Shown: positions 38,346 to 53,100 of the stretch, one piece after another | How positions within the stretch are numbered: the first letter of the stretch is position 1 | How the letters are laid out: each line of letters starts with the position of its first letter | Origin: Climacteris rufus | Taxonomy: Eukaryota; Chordata; Aves; Passeriformes; Climacteridae | DNA: 64,000 nt | Direction: 5' to 3' | Assembly: GCA_013398175.1 (NCBI GenBank) | Contig: VZRZ01003917.1 | Span: forward strand, 434,001 to 498,000 | Notes under the pieces: model-generated | Database searches by the model: none | What the model saw: only the letters and a program-made list of their open reading frames with translations | Told to the model about the DNA's origin: nothing | Position numbers and translations under genes: made by a program

Positions 38346-39805
38346 GGGATTCGAGTGATCAGTGTTTATGGGTAGGAACTCCAGTTATAGAAAGTACACT
38401 TTTTTTCCACACTGAAAACAATAGAACAATACACACTGAAGAAACATTTATTAGATACAAGAAATACGATGTTGCAAAAAGTAATAAAAAGGAGATGTGG
38501 GGAGTTATTAAAATGGAATATTAGAGAGCCAAAACCACATTTATGTGATAATTTCCTCTAAGAAATTTTATAGTGTTGGAAAACTAAGAATTGTCTTTTG
38601 TAAACAACAGTCAAGCGTTCTCATGGATTTCCACAGAACAATACTCTGGGACACAATGGGCAAGTACAACATAGTAAACAGGTAGATAAACACAGGTGCA
38701 GAGTTACTGGCAGCTCTGCTCTGAAAGTCCAGTAGATTCTTCATGACAGGTGTCATTGTGGGATTATTATTAACATGCATTTCCACTTTCCAACTACGTT
38801 TGCATTTTTATTTATTTCTGGAATGCCGCTCATGTTCATGAGATGCTCTTTTGAAAGAACATGCCTCAAATTCAAGCAGGGAAATGGTAGCCCAAAGACA
38901 TGTCCTTTTGGATGTTTGTCTTCTCTGCTTTGCAGAGAGAGGCATCTGCAAGAACAGAGTCTTCCTCCTTCACTTACAATGCCAAGGGTTTTAGTAAAAC
39001 AGTGGAACAAATTCCTTAGGTAAAAAAACAGTGTCTCTCCTGACAGTTTAGAAGACATTAATATCTTGGGGCCAAAATTTGAAGTTTTAACTTGGTACTT
39101 ACTCTTTCATTCCTTGGGCAGAACGCCATTTATTTCAACAGCTTTGCCCAAGGAATAACCTCTGGATTCAGCTCCTAGAGAATACCAAGTATCCTAAAAA
39201 TAATCCTAAATGCGACTAAGATCCTTCAGGCCCAAACCATTCCAGGGTGTATAGGAGAGATCATTGTAAGTCCTTAAGCAGAAACCTGAAACATCATTAT
39301 TTAAGCCTGTGAACACTGTTTAAGAGCAACACTCTTTGATGTTCTAGAAAAATGTAAACAAAAGATGTAATTTGTGAGGTTGACAATTGATGAAGTTTTC
39401 AGAGTGCAAAATAGCCCTACAGGAATCTGGTAGAAGTATCTGAAATTACTGTAGGGAAGAAATTTGATCTTATTTTAAACCTAATTAAAGCCTTCTGCAT
39501 CTCCACAAAAACCTCCAAAACCTTGGAGATCACTGATGGTTTACCCTCTGGGGAGAACACACAGATATGAATTTTAATAGTGTCTTTTGGTAATGTGGTG
39601 GATAAAGACAAATTGATTACAGCAGTCTGGAAAAAAAGCAGGTGATGCATTACCAGGGCCACTGGGTTTGTGTTTTCCCAGACACGGTGAAGGCCACCCA
39701 GATCGTAAAAGAAAGCTGATATCTTTAAAAACTTGATTTGGGGCTTGATATGGCTTTCTTATTTCCAGATACACTAGATTATATCAAAAGAAAAATAAGA
39801 TGTAT

Positions 39806-39910
39806 GGTCCAAATTCTGTTCTCATGTACAACAAATTAAATCTAGGCTAAACTTCTGACACCAATGGATTTGCATCAGATTTATGCCCAATGGAAGAGCA
39901 GTGCTGTTCT
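39806..39910. repeat. Ancient palindromic amniote repeat remnant
   Basis: AAATTCTGTTCTCATGTACA, then CACCAATGGATTTGCATCAG, then a TTTATGCCCAATGGAAGAGC arm track a palindromic, MITE-like amniote element. That element's arms read roughly AATTCTGCTCTCAGTTACAC and TTACACCAATGTAACTGAGA around a central CATTGACATCAATGG block. It is diverged but the order is preserved. I do not assign a database name. Confidence 0.5.
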
Positions 39911-40980
39911 TCTGATTATAATGATGTCTATCATTATTTAGTATCTGACAACCAATGTGAAACCAAAAGAGAGTAAAAGTCTAAGAAATCTGAACTCCGA
40001 GATAAGTGTTTCTACATATTTGCATGAAATGCCAAATAGAACAGTCTTGTAGAAGTCCCTTATGAAGATACTAGTGCCTGGTCTCAGAGGACATGGTTAA
40101 ATCAAATTTTGTTTCCAAGAGAAACTAGGTGTGCATTCTGATGGGACATAAAGTGAGTGTGCAGTGATAACTGTAGGCTCCTTGCACTCTGTCTTTCTAG
40201 ACCATTTGGATTTATACTAGGACAAATAGCGATAGGTGTAAGAATTGAAAAGACAATTCACTGACATGCATGAATATCACAGCAGATGGAAAGTCAGATG
40301 ACAATCATATTGTTCAATTATCTATCTATGAGCTTTGTCTAATTTTGCCGATTAATATCTGGTACATGTGGATAGACCACTTCAAGTTTGCACATATGGA
40401 TCAGGTTGACATGTGATCTGCTTTCAGATCTAGCCACTTTTCAGTACCGTATGTATCCTGCAGCCTGCCACAGAGCCATGAAATTGGTGTGCTGAGGGGC
40501 CTCACTCATTCCAGTGTTCCATATTAGCCTACGTTTGAAAAGAACATGGATCCAAATAGAGACTAATTGTCCATACAGGGATATAGACCAGGAAAGCTTT
40601 TATCAGCTGTATCTAACTGAAATAAATAAGATACTTCTTTCTATGCCATGGGAAAGCATGAAACTTCTGCTTTCCCAGATGTACAGGGTTGTCCTTTAAC
40701 AGGGCTAGAAATGAAATGAATCTTTTAAAACAAGTACAAAGAGAGAAATTCTGAGTTGTCATCCTGTCTGTCAGGACCATTCATATTTCTAAGTTCATGC
40801 TAAGAAGTCCTCACCTAAACCACCGCAACTACAGTGAAAACAGCAAGTGGAACCTTCTTAACCACTAGAATGAAGTCATGCTTGGCCTTAGACTCTGCTT
40901 TACATTTTGCAATGGCACAACCCTAACAGAAAGAATAGAGAAGGCCCATCTTCTCCCTCATTCTGGGAGTCTTTAATCTG

Positions 40981-41100
40981 GCAGTTGGATTGCCCTGCTG
41001 GGAGGCAATTCTCCTGAGTGTGAAACTCCATCAGCAGAGCTGGGGATTGACCAGGTCTTTTGTGTCAGAGGTGTATGCTCAAACCACTATACCAAAGGCA
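40981..41100 (-). repeat. MIR/CORE-SINE-like copy with tRNA-derived head
   Basis: On the minus strand it begins GCCTTTGGTATAGTGGTTTG, then AGCATACACCTCTGACACAA and CCTGGTCAATCCCCAGCTCT. This matches the MIR head: GTATAGTGGTTAAGAGCATG, an ACTCTGGAGTC block, then GGGTTCGAATCCCAGCTCTG. The Pol III A and B boxes are recognisable but degraded (the B-box has GGTCAATCCC), so this is a fossil and not an active tRNA or SINE promoter. Confidence 0.6.
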
Positions 41101-44100
41101 AGGTGGCAAGGCTACCACAACTGGAGCCTCATTTCAGAAGAGAAATGAGCTGTGCTGAGTCCTGACAGAGAGGATGCTGAGAACCTCCTTCAAGAAGAGC
41201 CAGGCTGCAGGTGCAGTGTGAATGGAAACAGTTCCTGCAGGCTTCTTAAGATCCACTGGGCAGTAGATGTACAGTATTACCTACATTCTTAAAATTTCTC
41301 AACTGGCCAATTCCAAGCTTTTAGAGCAGCTCAACTTGTTAGCTGTTTTGGAAGCCAGCTCTTCCCCTGCTGCAGAGAGAGCCTATGCATCTAGCACAGA
41401 ACCCCAAGGAGAAGATATCAGAAGACTGGTGTTGCAAGAACTAACTTTTTGGCACCAAAGTCCTCACTGGATCTGACCTTCTACATCTTGTGAACCATTT
41501 TGAACACCAAACCACTAGTCTAAATTCTTCAGGTCTTGATTGGCAGAGTGGTGACTGCATAGCTGAAAGGATCCAGGTCATTCAGCTTGCATTTCCAAAG
41601 GTGTGCTGGCTTAGTTGCCAATGTCTGCAAGTTGTAGGTATCCCAGGAGTCTAGTTGCATTCCTTTGTCTACCCAAGGAACCTGAGATACAAATAAGCAG
41701 ATACTTAATTTTATTTGGTTTCATGCAAGGTCTGAAACTGCACAGGTCTGTAATAGGGATTTTTCTTGTGAGTTACAAGCAAATGACCTATCTTTATATA
41801 AATCCTGTACTTTTATCTAAATAGGAGCTAAAAAGGCTTAGCTGGTATGATGCAAGTTAGTATCAATCTTTTGATCCAAAGCTCCTATTGTTGTATATTT
41901 TAAAATAATACTCTGTTATGCAATGTTCAATCTGCATCAATCTATCTCCTTTATTATATTATAAAATATATTAACTCACCTCTAGAACAGCGGAATGCTT
42001 TTGTCTTGTCATAAGCATCAGTGCATGGTAAACAAGGAGATGACTGTGTTTTCCTACACAACAGAGTGAGTTTTTAACTTGAGAAGCCAATTGGGAGAGG
42101 ACACTGCTAGGCACACAAAAATTGTGTGAGAACAGATGTCGATGTCATTTCAGACAGATTTGAAAGATTGGGACTTACTGGCTTCAGAGATTGACTCAAA
42201 AAACAGTCAAGACTAATTGAAGTAATACTACATAGTATGTGTTTGTCATATACATATATGTTATGGTATGATTTTACAGCTTATTTGCAATCTGGCAGAG
42301 TTTATGCAATTAAAACAATGATCAGTTAATATAGTATGACAACAAAAACCAACACAATAAAAGTGTCTCCATGACTTAAAGTTGCAAGGATATGGGTTTC
42401 CCACAGAGTTGTGACAAAAAGTCTGTGAATTACAGGGATTTTATTCCTGTTTTCTTGTTTTGCTGTTGAGATGAAACATTGACTACTTTCTCCTATACCC
42501 ATTCCAGCCCTGGATAGCTGAACTGGTTACAGAACTGACCATAATATGCTAGCATCTAGGTTGCCATTTTTCAGTGATGTTGCCAGAAACACTGACAAGA
42601 ATTGCCATACCAGGGATTTAAAATTAGCAGGAAGTAACTAAGGAGCATGCATATAGAGTACAATCCCATCTCCAAGAAGGTCATCAACTGATGAAGGATC
42701 ACAAACCCAAACAGAAGGAAGCTTGAAGTCATTTTACTGGCATATAATGCTCCCTGCCCCCAACTTTTTAGATCAACCGCTAATAACTGAAAATAGAATA
42801 AGTTCAGCTTTACATGCTTAGGGTTTGTCTCTCTACAGCTCTCATTCTCTGTCCACTGTTTTACACTGAACATACATGTTTGTAACAATCTAGTTGCTTT
42901 CTTTGTGCTTGCTGAGTTCATGGTCTGAAACTTGCTGTTTACCAGTTCCTTTACCTAGCTGTTTACCACGTTAAGCCATATTGCAGAATCACTTCACAGT
43001 TGAGTGACCTTCAGTTACACTGAGAGAGTAAGCATCCTATTTGTCTTCCCTACATTGTTCACTACTGCATACAGCCTGTACAAAGACACACTGTTCCTAT
43101 CTTGTCATTTGCCTTAGCTGGATCTCCCATCTGACAGACATTCTAAGGTACTACCCATCTATGCCCTGCTTTCTTGCCTTTACAGCTCAGGGTTCAGATT
43201 TGATTGACCTATCAGTTGCTTTGACCAGCTACAATAAAGGGGAAAAAAAAAGCCACACAGCTATAACCATACATTGCTCTTTCAAAAAATGTGACTGGCT
43301 TTCAAAAGCTATCCAACACTGTGAGAAACTCACTGACATAACAGCTGCCAGAAAACTAACAGGAGCAAAATTAGCCAACTGAGAATATTCATGAACTTCA
43401 AGAGAGAGAACTGGAGACCTGCCTTCGAAGACAACAGCAGAAATAATAGAATTCTGTAGTATGGTTGTCATGTGATGAACCAGCTGTTCCAAAAGCCAGA
43501 ATGCTTTCATAGTCTGCCAATGTTGACTGAAGGAAACATCCAGTCAAAGCCTGTAACTTAGGACCAGTTTTCCAATTGCTTGGGCAGTTTCTGACTTGTA
43601 CAGGTAGTAGTAAAGACCAGTGGATTCATATTTCACAGAGCTCAGGTTAAATCCAAACATCGATGAGGGTCTCCTGAGAATACTTTGTAGGGTTTGCATA
43701 TCCTTTTTTTTTTCTCTTTGACAATACTGTCAGTAATCTGCAAGGAGTGCTTTCTTTGCTCCCTGTGGAAATTTTTGACTGGTTTATGTTTACAGAATCA
43801 AAATCAGAATCAGTGAGGAGAGACAGGGAAAGCATGAAAACTGAGGTAGAGCAAATAGCAAACAGGGAAGTACCAACTTTTATAGGTACCAAACAAAACC
43901 TTACCCATTAGCCTTTGTTTATTCCCCTCCAGATAGTATGTGCTCTGTCTTCTCTCATTTTTTACAGTTATACAGATGAGTTAACTGAGAGGATCTATCT
44001 CTACATAATAGGGAATCCATTTTGGTAGGTTGACTGAGTTAGTTGGCTAGTCCTCCCATTGGAGCAATTTGCTAACAGCAGGAGTGTATCCAGAAAAATA

Positions 44101-44344
44101 CAGTTCTTCACACAGACCTCCCAAGTTGTCCCATCTCTCCATCAGAGAAACTTTTGTGAGGCCTGGGGAAGGGAGAGTCCTTCTGTAAAAATAAAAATAA
44201 AAATGCCATGTCTAGGTGGAACACTGGAAAAATTCCACAGAAGAGTATCTCATTATGAACTCTTTCCCTACACACTGTATGCTAATCTGAAATATTAAAG
44301 AGGAAAACAGAATATTAGCAGGGAAAGCAGAGAGGCTTCAAGTA

Positions 44345-44470
44345 GGTGGGATCTGGATTCCTTTGCTTTTACTTTTTCAGATTATCTAGGAGATCTTGGG
44401 TGAGAGATACAGCCACGGTACCTCATTTTCTCCTCAGAAAATAAAAATTAATTCATGCTAGTGATATGTC
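44345..44470 (+). repeat. Possible MIR-like relic
   Basis: GGATCTGGATTCCTTTGCTT, then GATCTTGGGTGAGAGATACA, then CCTCATTTTCTCCTCAGAAA and AATAAAAATTAAT follow the MIR block order weakly. Reported as tentative. Confidence 0.3.
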
Positions 44471-47400
44471 TCCCAGAACCATCTGGAGAGATTATTTCCT
44501 AGCATTTATAAAAGTCGTGTAAGGAGGAGTGACATGTTTTTTAAACAAATAAAGTAAGTGTGGCACACAGTCCAAATGGCTAATGCAATATACAGGACAA
44601 GGATTCACCTGTAAGCATAATCCTTAACATCCTTAACATTATTCTGTATGATGTGCAGTGTTCTGCTCTGAAATGCTATCTTCTTGTCTGCATCTTTTCT
44701 TCAAAATAATTACACTATAGCAACTATCTCAAATCAGCTGAATGTGTTTGGTTGGCAATTGTTTTGAAGGTTTCTAAACCTTGTTAGTTGCCCCCAGAGA
44801 ATTGCATTTGCTTCAGTTCTTAAAGCTAGCAAGAGGAGAGCTACACAAAGGCAGATTTTATGCTGTTAAAATGGTTGTATTGGGCTGTGCATTTGACTTG
44901 GCTTTCAGGAGAATAAAATGGTTTATATAGGTGTGAGAGGGTTTATATAGATGTGGGTGAGAGAACGACTTAAAAGTGCAAGTCATGCACCTGGACTATT
45001 AAGCTATTTGTCTCTGTGTTCCTTAATACCTGGTTTCTGTCTCCAAAAATGCACACAGTATTTTCAGGCTAAGCATATATTATAGTCTCTCATCAGTTAT
45101 ACAAGTGGGACTGAAAAATACCAGGTTCTCACTATTTCTTTGCTCTAATGCCTGTTTCAATAGAGATATGAGTTCTGGGAGCACTGTATGACTTCATGCC
45201 TTTTTCTTCCCAGAAGTAATGATAAAGAAGTAACATGAAAGACTAGCCCAAACAAAATCTTTTAACTGCAAGATGAACCAGATAAAAGATATACATTTTC
45301 CAATTCATTGCTGTTTGTGCTTGTGAATTTTTGGCAAAGCAAGTGCTCCCTTGAGTTCCCAGATGCCCTATTCAACTGGAAATCTTAAAGGCACAACCCA
45401 AAGTATGGGCGATGTTTCATGGACAAAGAAAATGGGAAAATAGCATCTATGAATCACCATTCCTGAGTCTAAGGGCCTTTTAAATTCGTTTTGGTTTATA
45501 TTTAAGAGAAAAATTGCATACAAACTTGCAAGGATGTATGTTAGTCAAAATCCTAGAAGGAGCCAGGGAGGGAAAATATGAACTGCAACATTCCCTGGGC
45601 TTCTACACTATTGCAGCTGCTCTCAATTAATGTGAGAGGTGGTTTCTAGGGACTGTATCTATGGTATTTATCTTCCAATCATTTTTTATTATTTTGCAAT
45701 GATTTCACGAATTGCAATTGCTGCTTAAATAAAGGGGTGTTACAGTAGTGACCATATAGTGTGCATATGCCTTCTGTTGAGAATACCAATACATATCATG
45801 TTACCATCAGAGATTTAAGATACAGTTATCTATTAAGTACCAGGACATGAATGTGACTTAAATAATTAAATCCACTACATCCACAGAAAACACTCTCTGT
45901 TGAGGAACAAGAGGAGAGAAAATGTATGTGCTTCCAAAAGCCTAGAGAAAGACACCTGACAAGCCACTGTCACTAGGCTGTGCACAGTGGAAAACAAACA
46001 CAGACAAGCCTTGAACTTCAAACTCTTAAGTTTTAAGTGCATAAAATGGGGTTTCATCCTGCTGCATAATTTTTTCCATCCCCCTTCCTCAGAAGTCAGT
46101 GGGGAACTTCATACTACTTAGTGACCAGCTCAAGCATTAACATGCAAGGGCTAAAAAAGCACATTCTGTTTCAGAAGGATAAAATCCACTAATTAATTCG
46201 AATTCAATCTCAAAGTAGTTCCTAGAAACAGGTCTGTTCATATTTGTCTATTTTCTATTTGTCACGTGAAATCACTGCTCACGGCATATGCCGAGCTGTC
46301 AGAAGACCTGTGTTAAGAGCATGTTTCTGCTTTTCCCTGACTCTGGATTATTTTTTAACATTTACCAGCTTTGTGTGAAAGAGACAGTCACAGACAAAAT
46401 TCATTCCCTCTGCCCTTTCTCTTGTCAGCACTGGCAAATTTTTACCCCTCCTTTTTGGTGTATGATACAACCAGGTAGCTCTGTTAACTGCTGAGTAAGG
46501 TGAAAATAACCCACCTTATTCTTATGATGCAGGGTAAAAAGGAGGCCCCAAATAAAGTACTGAGAGTTCCATTACCCACACAGCATCAGCCCACACTACA
46601 GATGTTGTCCTCTTAGGTATTATCCTGCAGCTCAAAGCATTCATAGAGTCTAGCTGGGCTATAGGATGCTCAGCCCCATGCACAGAAACTAGTCTATAGG
46701 AACAGAAACCAGAAAATATAAGTGCTTGAAGACTCCAGAGGGCATGGGTACTTCTGAGGAAGTGACTTTTACAGGCAGACATGAGGGGCCAGAATGAGCA
46801 TTGCTGGTGACTCAGTTTGACAGCCAGCTCATCTCGTTCTTTGGACAGATCACAGATGTGTCCCAAGAATCTAATCAGGCTAATCCTCTGCCAGGAATAT
46901 AATGTTGATTACAAAATATCTAACATAAAAATCAAGTCCCCAAAGCCTCTATTAGGTGCAATAACAGAGGAAAAAAATACTTTGTTGTGATCTGATTTTA
47001 AGGAGTAGTCCTGCCAGCAAAACTGCAGAAATGTCAACAAGCCCATCATTTAACCAAGATGAGCTTTGCAAATCTGTACTAGTTTATTTCACAGAGTTTT
47101 TAAGAAAAGGGTTAGTCCAGATATGTTTCCCCAATAGAAGTATAAATTATTCAAAATATTTAGTCAGAAGACAGTACAGCAGACATGCCCATATAATCAG
47201 GCATTCCCATTTCTGAATGGTTGAAAACACTCTGTTTTCACATAGCAGCCAGTACAGACAGAAAGGTAGTGACCACAGGGTACTGTCAGTGTGAAAGAGA
47301 GTACTCTTTCCAAATCCAGCAGTCCAAAGTGACTATCACTAGCCAGCTTAATATGACACAGATCACTTTTCAAAGCTGTGTGCTGCATTATTCTATATTA

Positions 47401-49990
47401 ATGTTGAAATAATAACTTCTAATTACAGCACAGCATATTACAGTTTCTCCTGTGCTGTAACTAAAATATTTTGAAAGATGGAATATTTGAGAATTTCTAC
47501 ATTCCAGAGAAAGGACCAAGCAGCAGGAAAGGCAGGCAGCAGTCTGTGGTTGGACAGATGGCCCTGTCCATTTTTATTGTAAGTACTCGACACTTTTGCA
47601 GTCCTTGCTAGCATTAACAGACTACGGTAGTAGACTATCACACTGATGTCATAGAAGAAAAGCATCAGCATATCTGAAACAGCTGAAGTTGTGAAAAAAA
47701 AAGAAAAACGAGATAAATTTGTGTCAACAGATGTGTTTTACCACTAATGATCCTAAAGCCATGATACAGTTTTAATTACCAGACTTCCCCTTATTATAAT
47801 GGTCCCATAAAATGTTGACTAAATAAAAACATCAATATATATAAAATGGAAAGCAGATGACTGACATTTTTGAACCAGAAGCCATGGCTGGAAAAGAACA
47901 AATGCTTTTGAGAGTCAGGCACCTATTTGGCTAGATATATTGTTTTACTACATGATTAGAAGGTTTGAAAGAGTCAAACACCTGAGGATTGTGCTAACAG
48001 ATACAGAACCATGAAAGAGCAACTCCTCATTAAAAACAGTGGTCCAGATGGTGTCCTGTACCAGAAGGCACAGAGGAGGGCAGACTCAGACATGGCCTTG
48101 CATACTTTCTAGTACACAGAACAAAATTTTGTACTAGTGAGTCTTGATAGCAGTACCTTTAGGAACATAAACTTAACAATTGCTGCTATATCCATCTCAC
48201 AGTGCTCTCCACACTGCCTAGCTCCCCAGCCTACTTTTCTGACTCCTGCAAGATAGGTCCATGATTCCCAACTCCCTTGTTCCACAGTACAATACCTGAA
48301 GTACACAATAAAATTGATTATCATTGTGAGAAAGTAAAAGGCAGGCAAGAAATTCCAGGATGGTAAGACTGAAAACTCAATCCTGGATGTTTGGATGCAG
48401 TCGAAGGTTGAATTCCATGGCATTCTGAGCAAATGACATATTCTGCAGAACTCTTTAGAAAAGTTGAGGATAGTAGTTAACTTTTCTGGCTGCTATTATT
48501 AAGGTCTACTTGCTGACTCAGGCAGGCATTACTGAATGCATGACACACACAGACATTTTTTGCAAAATATACCAATGGAAATAAAAGAGAAAAACAGGCA
48601 CAAGATATGAACAGATGGAGCCATAATCCTTTGGCACCTCCTTTGAAAGTAAGTTTGGTGTACCATGGATATCAGACTCCTGGAACCATTTTAGTAAGTG
48701 ACCATGAGTTCTCCAAGACAGAAGAAAATGAAGTGTAGTAACTGTCAAGCACTCTCTCTGAAGTCTTTACATAAACTTACTATGGATTTTGTGGTCTACT
48801 GGCTTTGAAGGAAAGGAAGAAGCCCAGCAGAAGAGCAGTAACCCGTGGAATAGCCCATGGACTCCCCTAGGGATGCCAAGGAGAGAAGTATTATCTTAAC
48901 TTCATGCTTGCATCTGAGTTGGAGGAGAAATTCAAATGAACGTGCATTAAATCCATGGTGTTCAGTAAAGAAGGGTTTAATTTGGTTAAGGTTTTTCTTC
49001 TACAGATCTTGACTTAAATATTTTCTACTTGTTCCCACTGACAGTCCATTCCTTCATGAGCTGGACCTCTCAGGATTCTCTGCATACATTTTTCTATTGA
49101 CAGCTAAGTGTGGAACATGGGAACCAACATTTTCTCCCTGATGGTGTAGTTTCCTGCATCAGCCACAGGATGAACATTAAAGAATTACCCCATAACATCG
49201 TGACTCACTCAACCAGCTGTAGATAACTATAATTTGGAAGGCTAACTAATTTAATTGACAAGACTGCTTTATTAATCAACAGAAGAAAGAAGGTGTAAAT
49301 GTTCTGCTTCTGAAGTAAGCAGCACAAATGATGCAGATGAAATGTGCTCTAAAAGTATTTCTTTCTCTCCTAGAAAGCAGCCTGGGGTGACTCCCATGGC
49401 TCTAGAGAGCTCCACTGCAGACATACCAAAATAAGTATAAGACATGTCTTCCCCCTTATACCCTTCCTTGTGCATTTGCTTTGACTGCTGCTGGAAGCAG
49501 GATACCAAGTCAGATAGATCTCTGGTCTGGAATGACTATTCCTGGGATTTGTATTTTAAAGCAACCATGCCTTTAGAGTAAGTGTGATTCATGGGATTTT
49601 TTTTTTTTTAAAAGCAGAAATTGTATTTTGTATTAGTTTTGGCATCATGTATATTAAGATATTAAAAATCTTTATTTGGGGATGCAGACACTTTTTCCTT
49701 GGTTTATTAGAAGTACTGAAGTACAAGATAATTCAAAGATTTAGACTCTTCAATGATTCAAAGATCGAAATCTCTGAATGACATTTAACGTTTTCCTCTT
49801 AATACTACTGCAACATATTCAAAAGGGTTCAATTCTTCTTTTTGATACACTGCTTAAAAGCTTACAGTAAATGGCTGATTTTCTATCATGTTCTGATGGA
49901 CAAGCTCACTTAGATCAGCATTGGTGTCCCTGTAAGCAAGGCTAAAGATACAAGCAGAATGGAGAATGACCAAGAAAGGTGTGAAAATAT

Positions 49991-50199
49991 TACAGAATCA
50001 CAAAACTAACTAGGTTGGAAAAGATCTTTGAGATCAAGTCCAACCTATGACCTAGCACCACCTTGTCAACTAGACCATGGCACTAAGTGCCATATTCAGT
50101 CTTTTTTAAAACCCCTCCAGGGACAGTGACTCCACCAGTTCCCTGGGCAGCCCATTCCAATGCCCAATCACTCTTTCAGTGAAGAATTTTTTCCTAAAA
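49991..50199 (-). repeat. CR1 LINE 3' fragment
   Basis: In reverse complement of the CR1 tail, the plus strand reads ACAGAATCACAAAACTAACT, AGGTTGGAAAAGATCTTTGA, CTTGTCAACTAGACCATGGC and CCCTGGGCAGCCCATTCCAA, ending AGTGAAGAATTTTTTCCTAA. All blocks are in the order of the avian CR1 3' end. It is 5'-truncated and oriented on the minus strand. Confidence 0.93.
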
Positions 50200-53100
50200 A
50201 ATTTGGCAGCTTAGTAGTGTAGCAATGTTCACAGCCACATGTGCATGTTCTAAGGATAAACAGGTGTCAGTCTGTTACCTTTCATAAATCCTTCTCTCAT
50301 GGAAAATAATTCAAAACCAAAAAGAGCTCCAGAAAATCCTTCCAAACCCTTGCTCAGACAGCAAGTTTATGAGTGTAACCAGTATCATTGCCATCAATTC
50401 CCCAGTTACCATCTCTATCCTAGAATCTGAGCAACATGAAAAAAATATAATTAACTCCTGCTTCCTTTTCACTTGCAAAAAAAGATACATATTTTTTAAA
50501 TCACTGATTAAATCTACAGCTCATGGCCACCAGACCATTTCTTTCAAGGCTCTGAATGTGCTTCTACCAATTTGTAAAAAGTGCTCCTATACTGAAATTG
50601 GCTATTGAGAGAAAGCAAAAAGGGTGACAATTTAGCAAATTCTAGAGCATTGGTTTAACTTATCAAATAAGTTCTCTCATAGGTTCCAGTCTTGCAGGAA
50701 CCTAAAAGTAATCAATTCCTGGTGTCAACAAAATTTGAGGAGGATAAGCACCATGAAAAGCAGGCCCTTAAGACAAAGTCAGAAGCAGTTCCTAAAAAGC
50801 TTTCAAGAGAACCTATGAAGATCTTAAAAACATTTAGCAAAACGTGAAGCAATTGAGAAGATTTAGAGGAGCACTGCAAATGTTTCTTGTCACAGTAAAG
50901 AAGCCACTCATTCACATTTAAAGTATTCACTGATTTTGCTGCTTCTTTTCTCCATCAAGGTTTTAGATGTCTCAAGTGGATGCCACAACTGGCAAACTTC
51001 TAAAAGTAGTGGATTTACCAAAATTATAGCCCCAGAATCTTTCCCCTTTCTTCCTATTTTGTAAAAATTACAGCAGGCAGACAGCAACATATTTCTATGT
51101 GTGCTACAATTATTGTATCTTAATCTCTTTTTATATTGTCTTCACACTCTAGTAATTGACATACCTGTCATGTATCCTACTTTGCCACAGTGACAAGAGA
51201 CTGATTGGACCAGACAAACTTTTTAAAGGCAATAAATCACATCATATTAATTTGAGAAGCTCTCTGCCACTTGAGACCTTCATACAATTAAAGAAAAAAA
51301 ATAATGCCTCTGAAATCTATGTACTTAATTTGTTCCACAAAAGCCACCAACAATAAACATCTTTATAAACAATCTACATTAGTGGCTTCACTTTAACTAG
51401 TTAACATATCCTAGTGGTAGGGTAAAACCTTAAACAACAAGCACATTTGCAAGATTTTGGTCATGGATTATACCAAAGTGTCTACATATGCACAGATGTG
51501 CTGGGGTACAGTAACAGCCTGCAGTTCACAGCCAAGGATTAGAAAGAAAAAAAGTAACTTTCTATAGTCCTTATAGAATGCATTATGTTAGTTTTCTCTT
51601 TTCAGCCTTCTTTATGTTTACTTGAAAATTGCTGAGTTATATTTACTATTATCATTACAAATGCACTCTATTATTAGACTAGTAGCTGCTAACTACCATC
51701 TGCATTTCTCTGACTATGCTTTAAAAACCTGCTCTAATGGAGAGCCCTAACCACCCTTTAAAGCCCAGGGAGGAAAAAAATCATGAGCTGGTAAGACCTC
51801 TGTTCAGGATTCTACCTCATCTTTTGGGGTCTCAGAAGGAAATGGCAGGGTGACAATCCCACTAAGTGGACCCAGGTTCTGAGATCCCAGGTTATTCAAT
51901 GCTCAGTGATAGGTCTTTTAGTTGTTTACTATAGGAAAAACTGACATTGATCAGTTTGTGAATTTTTTTGAAAATCACCACCATGGAGTATTGTCAGGCT
52001 CTTTTCAGTGCCTACATATGTAATCAGGTAAAAGGCTATAATCAAGTTTTTCCTAATACCACTTCTTTACTCTTTCTTCACCCTTTCTTCATCTTCCACC
52101 TTCCAACTCTGCCCTTCCAGTTTCTCATGGCCATTCCCTCAAAGTCTTCAGAAAAGTGGGAGACACCTGAGTATGCTGACTCTTATTTTCTGCTCTTTTC
52201 TTTTGGAAGGATGCTCTCCATTTGATTAGCAGTGAGCAAAAACAGGCAACCTTCTAAAGTTGCCAAAAGCAGAGTTGCTGTAATGAGAAGAGAAAATAAA
52301 CCTACATGAGCATTCAGCTGTACACAGGCTGTGGAGCAGCATTAAACTACACCATTTGTGGCTTTGAGTATAATTTCACAAGGGCCTGAGAAGGGGACTG
52401 GAATTACTAGGGAAAAGGCATAGCATGAAAAATGGGAATAACAGGTGCATGTTTTAGTAGCGTTACCCAGCAACACCTGTAACTGATAGACCAGAGTATG
52501 GGACTTCTCATACATGGACACTGTCCATCTCTATAATTATATGCTGGAAAATTTCACTTCTAAAATCTGTAAGAAATTACTATAGAATGGAAGGCATGCT
52601 GGCACCTTTCCAGTCACTGAATTCTTACCCTCATTTCAGACTTGGCCCAAAGGACCTACATTAGATAAGCAAAAGATTAGGATGGATGCATCTGGACAGA
52701 ATCTGAATGGGGATGGAATACAGACTGCTTGTGTATCTGGAGCAACATGACTATGGGAGGAATTGTGGTTCCCACAGACAAGCTAAGAATATCAAGGCTG
52801 ACAAATGCATTGAGAAAATGGGGGACAGTGATTTTCTGAGGATGATGCAATGAAGACAAAGACAGTGCAGGGTTAGAAAATCAATATTAAATGAGAAATA
52901 TATGTGGACCAGTTGCAAGTGTAATTTCCCTTGAGACGAAGCAAGTGTGAGGACAAATGTCTGGAAGCAGTCTCTGCACTAGGGTTCAGAAAAATGAGGA
53001 ACAAGGAAGCAATCCTAAGCTGTATGAAAACTGAATAGAGCAGTACTACAGGATACTTCCGAGTAATTCCATTAAAACAGGATTTTCTTCCAACCCACAG

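Larger units (their letters stand above)
33451..49990. other. Upstream intergenic DNA with ancient repeat relics
   Basis: Mostly AT-rich sequence without recognisable genes. Old repeat remnants are listed individually (33.6-33.8, 37.27-37.32, 39.8-39.9, 40.98-41.10 and 44.35-44.47 kb). A 24-base direct duplication lies at 38296-38345. Long stretches such as 45-49.9 kb show nothing that I can name. The longest frames (113-116 codons) have no protein features. Confidence 0.75.

Noticed and set aside
40981..41100. Possible functional tRNA gene on the minus strand
   Set aside because: The head is tRNA-like, but the anticodon arm does not pair cleanly, the B-box is degraded and SINE core sequence follows directly. 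Called a MIR/CORE-SINE fossil.
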